Of a stretch of DNA of 64,000 nt, positions 45,911-55,719 are shown piece by piece. The stretch covers positions 81,231,846-81,295,845 of the forward strand of contig CM051462.1 in the NCBI GenBank assembly GCA_028095005.1, written 5' to 3'. Every line of letters begins with the position of its first letter. The first letter of the stretch is position 1. The notes under the pieces were generated by a model that saw only the letters and a program-made list of their open reading frames with translations, was not told the origin of the DNA and searched no databases. The DNA is from Rhynchospora pubera (lineage: Eukaryota; Streptophyta; Magnoliopsida; Poales; Cyperaceae). Made by a program: the position numbers and the translations under genes.

Positions 45911-47240
45911 ATCATAACCTATAGAGCATATGTGATTCTTATATAGGAGACGTATAATCTTTGGTTGTATTCAAATGAGTCCCATAGCAAATTAATGCCT
46001 TGCCTACAAGTCTACAACTAACAAGAAGGAACATGAGGGACCTCCATTCCATCTGAAATAGATCCAGATATTAATATGACTAGTCAAATTATCTTCTGAG
46101 CTATATGTAAATTAAATAAAGAGGAGGGTTTCAAAGTCCACAATTTGGTTTGCCCCAAATGCCCCAAAAACATGTCATTTGATCGCAATGATTGATAATA
46201 AAATCTCCGGTTCCTATTACAATTGGTATTATAGAAAATCGAAGGGACAAACCTGCAAAATCACAGAAATACGGACACTGATTCCAGAAAAGATATCCAT
46301 ATAAAATGCTACGACAAAGAAAGTAATTGCACTGGCTTTGCCACTTCTGATAGCCAACAAAGATGAAAATGTTGGCATTTAGTCCAAGGCACGAGGTGAA
46401 CAATGGATAATAATTTGTACCAAATGACAATAAATTTGGTACAAATGAACTATAAAAGAAGACAAGAGCCAAAGGCCATACTCTTGTGAAAATTGCGCAC
46501 ACACACATAAACACACACACACACACACACACAAACGCAAAAATGAGTATTGTGTACCTAATTTTATTGTGACCAATTAGGGTTGAGATCTGCTATTACA
46601 GTAATAGTATCAAATGAGTTGTTCTCATATGACTAAATAATTGATTTGGTAATTCATTTTTCACAAAATTAAATTGTGGACTAACATGTTTTGGTCAGAA
46701 TAAAATGTAGGTTGCATAGCTGTGTTTTCCCATTTGAGCAGTGTGAGATCTGATACTTCAGCTTAACTAGTTTCTTGTTAATTATTTGGTAAACAAATGT
46801 ACACAAAATAAGTAGCTAACATGAAAAAATATTCATGACTTGAGATATCCAAAACTCAAACCCTGTTATGATGCAAATTGTTATTATTTATTATTATAGA
46901 AGTGGTTTGTAAAACAATAAAGCCTAATCAGCAGCTGTCCTTGTTATAATGCGCTGCCAAAACTCTGATTAAGTTCTTTTCCACCTCAAACCCAGGATAA
47001 AATCTTTTTTAACTTTTAAGTGCTATAGATTCTGAATAATTAACCTCTAATGTTAAGTACAGGTATTATTAGCTAAAGTCCCAAAGGGCCAATACGAAAG
47101 GCCCATAGAATCTTCCAAAGGCCTTTTTGTTCTACTTTTTGGATTTGTTCTTGGGTTAAGTCACATGGGTTCTGACTTTGCTATTTCTCCTTTTACAAAG
47201 CAAAAGATGCAAATTGTTGCTAAACAAACCCAATTGATGG
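45911..47240. other. Intergenic with one exon-like patch
   Basis: A minus-strand patch ending in TTTTGCAG|GTTTGTCC near 46255 reads SGKASAITFFVVAFYMDIFS over about 46260-46370, like a membrane-segment exon, but no partner exons or family were identified. A CA repeat lies at 46497-46532. The rest is AT-rich. Confidence 0.25.
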
Positions 47241-47248
47241 ATATTTAT

Positions 47249-47516
47249 TATGGCTGCATAACGTCTAAAACGACCACGAAAACGGTCGATTTCGTTAACC
47301 GTTTCATTTTAAAACGAAATTGATCACCCATTTGCGTTAACCGTTTCGTTTTGGACGAAACGGTCGAAATCACGAAAATACACATGGACGAAATTGTTCT
47401 AAGCTTTCGTTAACCGTTTCGTTTATAAAACGCAACAAAAAGCCTTAACCGTTTCGTTTCGTTTCAAACGAAACGAAACGAAAGGACGGTCGAAACGGTG
47501 ACCATTTTCACCCCTA
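47249..47516. mobile_element. hAT-like MITE, TTTCG-rich, 268 bp
   Basis: Perfect 8-bp duplication ATATTTAT at 47241-47248 and 47517-47524. Begins TATGGCTGC and ends CACCCCTA. The interior is dense in AACCGTTTCGT and ACGAAACGG words, some of them inverted. Same family as about 4130-4382. Confidence 0.83.
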
Positions 47517-47547
47517 ATATTTATATTGTGAAGGAAAACTTCTTTTA

Positions 47548-47715
47548 GCCTTTGTTTGGATGGGGTTGGAAGAAGGAAGAAGGAAGAAGGAAGAAGGAAG
47601 AAGGCCAAAAAAAAATTATAAACAATCCAAACTCTTCACAAAGTTACACACTTCCCAATACTTCTTCTCACTTCTTCTCTTCTTCCCTTCTTCCCACATC
47701 TATCCAAACGCACCC
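47548..47715 (+). mobile_element. TTA-family MITE (PIF/Harbinger-like), 168 bp
   Basis: Flanked by TTA (47545-47547 and 47716-47718). Starts GCCTTTGTTTGGATG and ends ATCCAAACGCACCC. It contains a GAAGAAG run and AAACAATCCAAACTCTTCAC shared with the other copies. It lies only 20-30 bp from the hAT-like MITE. Confidence 0.83.
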
Positions 47716-47718
47716 TTA

Positions 47719-49429
47719 ATAACAATGAATTTAATAGATTTTTTGACACAAAAATAAGGGTCTTGCCCCTTATCTTTTCAAAATTTAATAATTTTTGTCT
47801 CGCTTTTTTATTGGATCCTGAATAAGTTGATATGTACACTGTCATAATTCGTATACCAAGTCATGAATGTGGTTCTGTGATGGTCCCTTTGAAAGTTGAA
47901 ATCATCATTCTTATAGCATGTCATATTTGTTCCAAAAAAAATTCCCAAAAGAGAGTGATAATTTACCGTAACTCAACTTGAAAAGTCTTTTCACTAATTA
48001 TGAATTTTGAATATCGATCGGCCGGCTAGAAGTATTATGTTTTCAATTTAAAATTAGAGTACAAGTAAGATTAAAAAGGGAATATAGATGGGGCGCACCA
48101 TCTTCTTCCTTGATTTTGCATCTAAAAAAGGATTCAGGGCTTGAGGCCAACTTACATATAATTCGTTCTTGTTTTAATTTATTAATTTTTTTTAAAACAA
48201 TCAAAGACGTATACATTTTGTGAAACAAGGAGAAATAACAAAGGGTGAAAAGAGTAAAAAACAAAAAAGAAAATTCAGCACATTTTTTAATGAAATTTTC
48301 TCTCTCTGCATGCATTTATATATGCATAGATGCAAGAGAAAGGTTTAAAGGCAAAGCCAAATGTGGCCTCTAAGACAAAAAATAAAAGCCTGGCTATGCT
48401 AATGCATTCTTCTAGTTTTCCATCTCCTCTCATTGGGATGCCCACAACTAGTGCTCCTTTTCGGCTTTTCTTTCTCTCCCTCTCTTATAATTTTTAATAA
48501 ATTTATGTCTTTTATTAACATATAGTTGGTCTGGTCCCTAGTAGTAGTAGTCCCTAAAAATACAGCTTCCCTCAAATTAGAAATTAGCTTGTTGTTTGAG
48601 AGAGGGAAATAAAACATGCTTATAATTTCATTTCATGGACAGAAATTATGTGATTTTGGTGATGGCAGTGTTTCTGGTACAATATCTTAATTATAATTTT
48701 TTTTTTGAATACTAGGAATTTTTAGGTTCAAATTTAGAAAGTTTGAAATCCAATCCACTATTTTGATATGTAAATTCATGGTAATGTTCATAGTAATTAT
48801 ATAAACAAAACAGCACAGTTTTTACAACTGTACGAGACAGATATGATCTGCACCATGTGGATCTTAAACTATTTTTAACAAGTAATGTCATGGCAGAGTG
48901 AAAATCTGGCAGACAGGTTATATCAGTCAAAAGTTAAAAAAAGTTTACTTCTGCACGCTGAGAATAATACATGACGATTGGAGAGAGAGAGAGGTGATAG
49001 TGGTAATGGTATGAGTTGTATTGTAGCACTGCCATTTAATTATTATTGTTGAATGTAGATGTAGGGAATTTTGAAGCTGTGTAGTCAATTTAATGCACAG
49101 TTAATTTAGAGGAGATAGCATATGATATGAGTGCAAGATCTTGTATGTCCTCCACGCCTTTCTCCCATGCAGATAACACCATTATTATTCTATGCTACCC
49201 TTTTCAGTGCCACATCACATTTTGTCCCCCTCATCTCTATTCATACTTCCTTTTGGCATAAAATTCTTGACATCATTTTTTTTTTAGATAAATCTTAGGC
49301 ACAATTTATGCACACACATGTCCTCCCAAAGATGTTTTCAATTTTGACAAAAATAATTGTAAAATATACAGGTAAATCTCTACACTGTACCTGATTGAGT
49401 CGGAAGAGGAGAGACTAACGTACTATCGT
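47719..49429. other. Intergenic, AT-rich; no gene seen
   Basis: No coding or repeat signal of note. Short frames at 48043-48930 on the minus strand lack any recognisable feature. Confidence 0.45.
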
Positions 49430-49721
49430 CTGAAATGAAAACTGTCATCTACAATTTTGCCATATCTTACTATTGCTAAACACAAATTGAACACATAAAA
49501 TAGATAAAATAAACATATACACGATTAAAGTGAACATTTACAAACAAATAAGTGTTGTTGTCTCTTTTTAGATTTTTATATGTATATTTTCATTGAACTT
49601 ATTTATTTGTATATGTTTACTTTAATCATTATATATGTTCACCTTGTCTATTTTATATGTTTATTTTCTGTTTAGCGATGATAAGTGATGGCAAAACTGT
49701 AAATGACAGTAATCAATTTTC
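49430..49721. mobile_element. Foldback element related to the Mutator-like element at 32600
   Basis: The two halves are inverted repeats over about 130 bp: the left reads ACTGTCATCTACAATTTTGC and then TTGAACACATAAAATAG, and the right is its complement. The ends and the TTGAACACAT/GAACATATACAC words match the element at 32600-33819. Candidate target duplications TACTATCGT and TACTGTCAT (7 of 9 matching) flank it. Confidence 0.7.
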
Positions 49722-49860
49722 TACTGTCATTAATCCATGGGTGAAAGGAGGCCATACATTTATTTTTTAATTATTTTTTATTAAAGACTAGGCCCAATAA
49801 TTGAACCTAGGCCCATTAGATCAAGCCCATTTTGTAGGCGTCATTGCGTCAAAATTCAAT

Positions 49861-52252
49861 CAGAGCTGATAAGTGCAATCAACGCGTCAAGCAATCACGC
49901 AATCAGATCTAAAAATAGAAAGGATGCGTTGCTAAAAACGGAAAGTCTGGCGCTCTTCTCCGACTCGCTCCCATCTGTTCTCACGCACCTTCCCTCCGCT
50001 CACCTCCCCTCCGCTCACCTCACGCGCCTTCCCTCCGCTCACCTCCCCTCTGTTCCCATGCGCTTCCCCTCCGTTCCCACGCGCCTCCCTTCCACTCACC
50101 CTTCCTCTGTTCTCGCGCGCCTCCTGCATCTCGCGTCCCTCGCACCTCGCGCCTCCTGCATCTCTGTCCCGTCGCGCTACGAGCGCACCCCTCCCCTCTC
50201 GCCTCTCTGTCCCCTCACGCTTCCTCTCCTCGCGCCTCTCTCCAGCCCCACCTCTGTCCCCTAGCACCTCCCTACCCTAGTGCCTCTGTCTATACATATT
50301 TGATCTTGTATTAGTTACTTCATTCGTATTATTTAGTTACTCCCTTATACTTAATAATTTACTCCCTTACATGTAATTAAATCAGATCTGAATATTATTT
50401 ACTCCCTTACATGTATTAGATACTTCCTTATAGTCATTTAGTTACTTCCAAACAATAGCAGAATCAGATCTGAATATTATTTACTCCGTTATACTCATTA
50501 TTTACTCCCTGATAGTTATTTAGTTACTCCCAAACAATAGCAGAATTAGATTTGAATATTATTTACTCCCTTATATGTGTTAGATACTCCCTTATACTCA
50601 TTATTTTACTTCCTTATAGTCATTTAGTTACTCCCAAGTACTTTTTTATTTTCTCCCCTCATAGTGTTTAATTACTCCCTAATAAAAAATACACAAAGAT
50701 TTATTACTTACTCCCTCGTATTATTTTAGTTACTTCCCTATACTTTTTTATTTACTCCCTTACATGTATTAGATACTTCCTTATAGTCATTTAGTTACTT
50801 CCAAACAATAGCAGAATCAGATCTGAATATTATTTACTCCGTTATACTCATTATTTACTCCCTGATAGTTATTTAGTTACTCCCAAACAATAGCAGAATT
50901 AGATTTGAATATTATTTACTCCCTTATATGTGTTAGATACTCCCTTATACTCATTATTTTACTTCCTTATAGTCATTTAGTTACTCCCAAGTACTTTTTT
51001 ATTTTCTCCCCTCATAGTGTTTAATTACTCCCTAATAAAAAATACACAAAGATTTATTACTTACTCCCTCGTATTATTTTAGTTACTTCCCTATACTTTT
51101 TTATTTACTCCCTTACATGTATTAGATACTCCCTTATAGTCATTTAGTTACTTCCAAACAATAGCAGAATCAGATCTGAATATTATTTACTCCGTTATAC
51201 TCATTATTTACTCCCTGATAGTTATTTAGTTACTCCCAAACAATAGCAGAATTAAATTTGAATATTATTTACTCCCTTATATGTATTAGATACTCTCTTA
51301 TATTTATTATTTTACTTCCTTATAGTCATTTAGTTACTCCCAAGTACTTTTTTATTTTCTCCCCTCATAGTGTTTAATTACTCCCTAATAAAAAATACAC
51401 AAAGATTTATTACTTACTCCCTCGTATTATTTTAGTTACTTCCCTATACTTTTTTATTTACTCCCTTACATGTATTAGATACTCCCTTATAGTCATTTAG
51501 TTACTTCCAAACAATAGCAGAATCAGATCTGAATATTATTTACTCCGTTATACTCATTATTTACTCCCTGATAGTTATTTAGTTACTCCCAAACAATAGC
51601 AGAATTAAATTTGAATATTATTTACTCCCTTATATGTATTAGATACTCTCTTATATTTATTATTTTACTTCCTTATAGTCATTTAGTTACTCCCAAGTAC
51701 TTTTTTATTTTCTCCCCTCATAGTGTTTAATTACTCCCTAATAAAAAGTACACAAAAATTTATTACTTACTCCCTCGCATTATTTTAGTTACTTCCCTGT
51801 ACTTTTTTATTTACTCCCGTATAGTAAGAGAACCAGATCTTTTCTCTTCTCACCCAGAGAAGGGATGGCGAGATAGGGTGAGATGAAGAGGAAGAGAGAA
51901 GAGATGGGGAGATAGGGAGAGATCTCAATGGTGACGGAGAGGAGGCGCGTGAGGGGAGGAGCGGAGAAGAGTGAGGCGTGAAGGGAGGCGCGTGAGAGGA
52001 GGCGCGGAGGAGATGGAGGGGTGAGGGGTGGCGCGGAGGAGAGGGAGGCGGAAAGGGAGGCGCGTGAGAGGAGACACGGAGGAGATGAACGCGTGAGGGG
52101 AGCCACGTGAGAGGAGGCGATCTGTTTGAATGAGAGGGAGCATAGCGATCGGAAGGAAGGAGATTAAAATCGCGAGGGTGAGAGTGAGGGTTAGAGCGAG
52201 AGGGCTCTAATTGCTTGATTGCTTAAGACTCTGATTGATGTAAGTAATTCCC
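49861..52252. mobile_element. Non-autonomous Mutator-like element with 353-bp tandem array, 2.39 kb
   Basis: Perfect 9-bp duplication AAATTCAAT at 49852-49860 and 52253-52261. The imperfect terminal inverted repeats share CAATCA and AAGCAATCANGCAATYAGA. The left arm (49950-50280) is pyrimidine-rich, the right arm (51850-52200) purine-rich, so the arms are complementary in composition and can pair in part. Between them is an AT-rich array. No transposase. Long frames in either arm are composition artefacts. Confidence 0.75.
50409..51820 (+). repeat. Tandem array, exactly 353-bp period, 4 copies
   Basis: ACATGTATTAGATAC recurs at 50409, 50762, 51115 and 51468. Inside each unit a shorter word, TTACTCCCTTATANTCATTT, recurs at about 20-30 bp pitch, so the array is nested. 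Copies 1 and 2 share private variants (GAATTAGATTTG), as do copies 3 and 4 (GAATTAAATTTG). Confidence 0.93.
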
Positions 52253-52376
52253 AAATTCAATGCCAAGCAGCGTACAGATTACAGAGTTTGTATTTTGTAA
52301 TCCAAAAAAAATAATTCAAGCTGCTGCAAATCACACCAAAGTATAAATCCCGAAAAGGAGAGAAGAAACATGTGAC

Positions 52377-53903
52377 ATGGCACGGATTATTCAATTGAGG
52401 CATTGTTCTTTGTCTTCTCTGACAAAACCAAACCATCCCAATTACTACCTTAGTGATACTCTCCTTCCTTCAGTTCTTCAAAACTACATTGATTCAAATT
52501 CCCCGAAATCAGCACAAACCATCCATTCTCAGATTGTGAAATCCGGATTGAAACCCACCACCACTATATGTATCAAGCTGTTACTTCTTCACATAAAATC
52601 GGGTTCCCTGTACAATGCTCATAAGGTGCTCGATAAAATGCCGGAGCCAACTATTGCAGCTTTCAGTTATCTAATCTCTGGATATTTAAAGCATGGTCTA
52701 ATTAAAGAACCGTTAGAACTTGTCAGGAGGCTTACATTTTCTAACCATAGGCTAGACAAGTTCACATTATCGATGGTTTTGAAAATATCAAGTATGCTGT
52801 CTTTGTTAAATTTCACACGACAAGTGCATGCGCACATGGTAAAATATCATTTTGAGCCAGAGGACGTACTTCTTTCAGCATTAATTGACTCCTATGTGAA
52901 GCTTGGTAAATTAAATTATGCACAGTTACTGTTCAATACAATGTCGAACAGGACTGTAGTGTTTGCTACTTCACTGATTGTGGGGTATTTCAATGAAGGG
53001 TTGTATGAACATGCACAAGTGGTTTTTAATGAAATATCAGAGAAAGATATAGTTGTTTATAATGCCATGATTGCAGGGTATAGCAAGGCCACAGAAACAG
53101 CCGTTAGTTCACTAAAAACATACAAAGGCATGCAGAAGCTAGGTTTCCAACCAAATATTTCAAGTTTTGTTAGTGTTTTAGGAGCTTGTTCTCTCTTGTC
53201 AGATTTGGATTTTGGATCCCAAGTGCATTGCCAAATTATTAAGGAGAAATTATTTTCCCAAGTGAAAGCTGCAAGTGCACTCATAAATTTCTACTCCAAG
53301 TGTGGGTGTATAGAGGAAGCAAGGAAAATATTTGACGAAATGAGACACAAAAATGTAATTTCGTGGACATCAATGATAGATGGATATGGCCGGAATGGGC
53401 TCCCGTATGATGCCCTTAAACTGTTCGATGAAAAGACTAGTGTTGTGCACGTGCAGCCAAACCACGCTACATTGTTAACTGTTTTATCTACTTGTAGTCA
53501 CAACGGTCTAGTATCAGAAGGCCGCAAAATTTTTCAAAACATGGAGAGAATATATTTGCTAAAGCCCCAAATGGAGCATTATGCATGCATGGTAGACATG
53601 TTTGGTAGAAGGGGGTTACTAGGGGAAGCTTACGAGCTCATTAAAGGGATGAAAATGAAGCCTAGTGTTGATGTATGGGCAGCCTTACTTAGTGCATGTA
53701 GGATGCATGGTAATGTGGAGATGGCGAAATTAGCTGCCGGAGAGGTTTTCGAGTTGAGTAAAAATAAAAGACCGGGGTCATATATGGCGTTTTCTCATAG
53801 TCTTGCTGATGCTGGTAAATGGGATGGAGCTTATGAGGTGCGCGAGTTGATGAACCAGAGAGGTGTGGCAAAAGGTGCAGCGAGCAGTGAAGTTTGGTCT
53901 TGA
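52377..53903 (+). CDS. Pentatricopeptide repeat protein, PLS class with E motif, 508 aa, intronless
   Basis: Predicted organellar RNA-binding protein. The N-terminus (MARIIQLRHCSLSSLTKPNH) is rich in Arg and Ser with no acidic residues, consistent with mitochondrial targeting. About ten P, L and S type repeats run from about residue 45 to 415 (such as ALIDSYVKLGKLNYAQLLFN, VVYNAMIAGYSKA, ALINFYSKCGCIEEARKIFD, VISWTSMIDGYGRNGLPYDA). An E-type extension follows (VWAALLSACRMHGNVEMAKL to MNQRGVAKG). There is no DYW deaminase domain. Text and layout resemble the Arabidopsis protein encoded by At1g28690, though orthology is not proven. The first ATG of the frame was used. A transposon ends 125 bp upstream, so the promoter is very short or transposon-derived. 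Confidence 0.92.
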   Translation: MARIIQLRHCSLSSLTKPNHPNYYLSDTLLPSVLQNYIDSNSPKSAQTIHSQIVKSGLKPTTTICIKLLLLHIKSGSLYNAHKVLDKMPEPTIAAFSYLISGYLKHGLIKEPLELVRRLTFSNHRLDKFTLSMVLKISSMLSLLNFTRQVHAHMVKYHFEPEDVLLSALIDSYVKLGKLNYAQLLFNTMSNRTVVFATSLIVGYFNEGLYEHAQVVFNEISEKDIVVYNAMIAGYSKATETAVSSLKTYKGMQKLGFQPNISSFVSVLGACSLLSDLDFGSQVHCQIIKEKLFSQVKAASALINFYSKCGCIEEARKIFDEMRHKNVISWTSMIDGYGRNGLPYDALKLFDEKTSVVHVQPNHATLLTVLSTCSHNGLVSEGRKIFQNMERIYLLKPQMEHYACMVDMFGRRGLLGEAYELIKGMKMKPSVDVWAALLSACRMHGNVEMAKLAAGEVFELSKNKRPGSYMAFSHSLADAGKWDGAYEVRELMNQRGVAKGAASSEVWS

Positions 53904-55130
53904 AATTTTGCAGTGTTAATTTTCTTTACTTTTATTTTTATTTTTGATTGAAAACCTTGTATGTATGTATTCTTTTACTGTTTCTAATAATTAGTACTTT
54001 TTATTTGTATTTGAAATCTTATTGGAATTTGCCAATGTTGCTAACTGAGGAACAGAAATTGGAAGGTTTGATGAGGCTAGCTTGGGAGTTGGGACCTGTT
54101 AATTGTGGGGATTATTAAGTTGACCAAGTTAGTAGTATTATTCTGTAAACTGGGGAGAAATGTATAAATATCGATATAAGCATTAATACATTATGACAAT
54201 ATCACAATATATATACACACTTATTTGTAGTCGATATAGGCAACATTTGCATGTTAATTAATGTAATCATGGGAACAAAATGTTCCAGTTAGGTGAGTAA
54301 ATAAAGATACTATGTGACTGCATGAATATTCCGTTTTCATTTGTTTATAACAATGCTTCTTAAGGAATTGTGGGTTATATATGCATACATTAATCCGAAT
54401 AATTTATTTATAAATAAATAGGTCTCGCTGTTATTTGAGTTTTGTAGACGGTAATAAGTGGGATAATACAGATCACATAAAATCAAATCTGTTTCTATTT
54501 AGTAGAACATCAGAGGAAACTAAATGTTTGAGTGGTCGCTACACAATGCTCTGAGAAAATTGCTCAGTGAACAAGCGGTCCAAGCGGGCACTTTCTTTGC
54601 AATTAAAACAAGGTAATGTTGGTCATGGGAATTGTTCACGACACGCCCCACTTACTCATTCACTCCCCCATTTTTTTTTTAAATGACTAAAATACCTTAC
54701 CCATCTGCGCAAGTCTGATAAATCAAGGGGTTAGAGGAGAGGGCAATTTGATCATTTTAAAATAAAAATGAGAGTGAATGAGTAATGTGAAATGTAAAGC
54801 AATGACCTATTGACCACTGCAATTTCAAAATGTCATTTTATTAAAAAAATTTAAAAAATGTCATTCGGCTTAGATATGCATAAACCCATCTTTGAGGTGA
54901 TTAGAAAATCTTTAAAGTGTACATTTAAATTTTAATAGTTTATAAAGTCATTTTATTTTGTTAATTGTTAAGAAATTTGATATGTCTTCGTTGTTGTGTT
55001 ATAAATATGAAACTAAATATAAATGTTGAAATTCAAAATGCCGATACTGTTGTTTATCAACTATTTTATCACCGATAAAACCACAAATGCTAAATCACGA
55101 TCCATACGCTAAGGGTTGTCCTTCGGAGAA
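53904..55130. other. PPR 3' flank and intergenic
   Basis: AT-rich. It holds the probable PPR 3' UTR and a foldback MITE at 54621-54807. No other gene was seen. Confidence 0.5.
54621..54807. mobile_element. Foldback MITE, about 187 bp
   Basis: TTACTCATTCACTC at 54652-54665 and its exact complement at 54772-54785 form the core of the terminal inverted repeats, extended by CATTTTT runs inside and a GGTCAT match at both outer ends. No certain target duplication. Confidence 0.6.
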
Positions 55131-55223
55131 GGAATATATGATTATTAATCTTGAGATGAATTTTTTGTCAAATTTAAAGGGCGTAAAATACTAAAATAAG
55201 GAATATATGATTATTAATCTTGA
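55131..55223 (+). repeat. Direct duplication, 2 copies, 69-bp period
   Basis: GGAATATATGATTATTAATC with TTGA following occurs at 55131 and at 55200, immediately left of the target site of the 5.4-kb transposon. Confidence 0.85.
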
Positions 55224-55239
55224 CCGCTTGATCTGGTGG

Positions 55240-55520
55240 CCGAAATAAATTAATATAAAAATTTAGACACAAAAAATTTTAATATACAGAATTATTATTT
55301 TTTTTAATAAGAAGAAAGTTCCAATGCGTTTTAGAAGAGGATTTAGCAATTCCCCTTCGTACGCGTTTATAAAACACGCTCCAGGGCTCCGAACGCGTTT
55401 TATAAACGCGTACGAAGGAGAGATGCTGTCCACTTTTCTCTCGTTTGTCAGAGCTTCGTACGCGTTTATAAAACGCGTTCGGAGCCCTGGAGCGCACTTT
55501 ATAAACGCGTTCGAAGGTGT
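55240..55520 (+). repeat. Left terminal inverted repeat with two hairpins
   Basis: An outer AT-rich section (55240-55353), then hairpin 55354-55418 and hairpin 55454-55516. Stems are built on CTTCGTACGCGTTTATAAAA and loops on CTCCAGGGCTCCGAA. Compared with the right repeat, several CpG sites read TpG or CpA (such as AATGCG and AAAACACG), the pattern left by cytosine methylation. Confidence 0.92.
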
Positions 55521-55719
55521 ATTATTTAATTTTTAGAAAAAAAAGTACAAGCATGCTCTGATAAAGACTGCAAAAGACATGACAAGATTTGATTTTACAA
55601 TGTCATCTTTGAACTACTGAAATTATTTATAAAAGCAGCCATTGTTGAATTAGAATGCACAAACACCCACTACCTCCTTCTTGTTAAAACCTTCAGTACA
55701 ATGGACAAAGGAAATAGCT

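Noticed and set aside
46379..46576. Cys/Val-rich minus-strand frames
   Set aside because: They read through a CA/GT microsatellite.
49929..50267. Frames of 111 codons on both strands, Pro/Ser/Arg- or Glu/Arg/Gly-rich
   Set aside because: Both strands are open over a low-complexity pyrimidine-rich arm of a transposon, so composition explains them.
50409..51820. CRISPR-like or satellite DNA reading of the 353-bp array
   Set aside because: The units are contiguous with no unique spacers, there are only four, and they lie inside a transposon in a plant genome.
51807..52143. Minus-strand frames rich in Ser, Leu and Pro
   Set aside because: Same reason: the purine-rich right arm of the element at 49861-52252.
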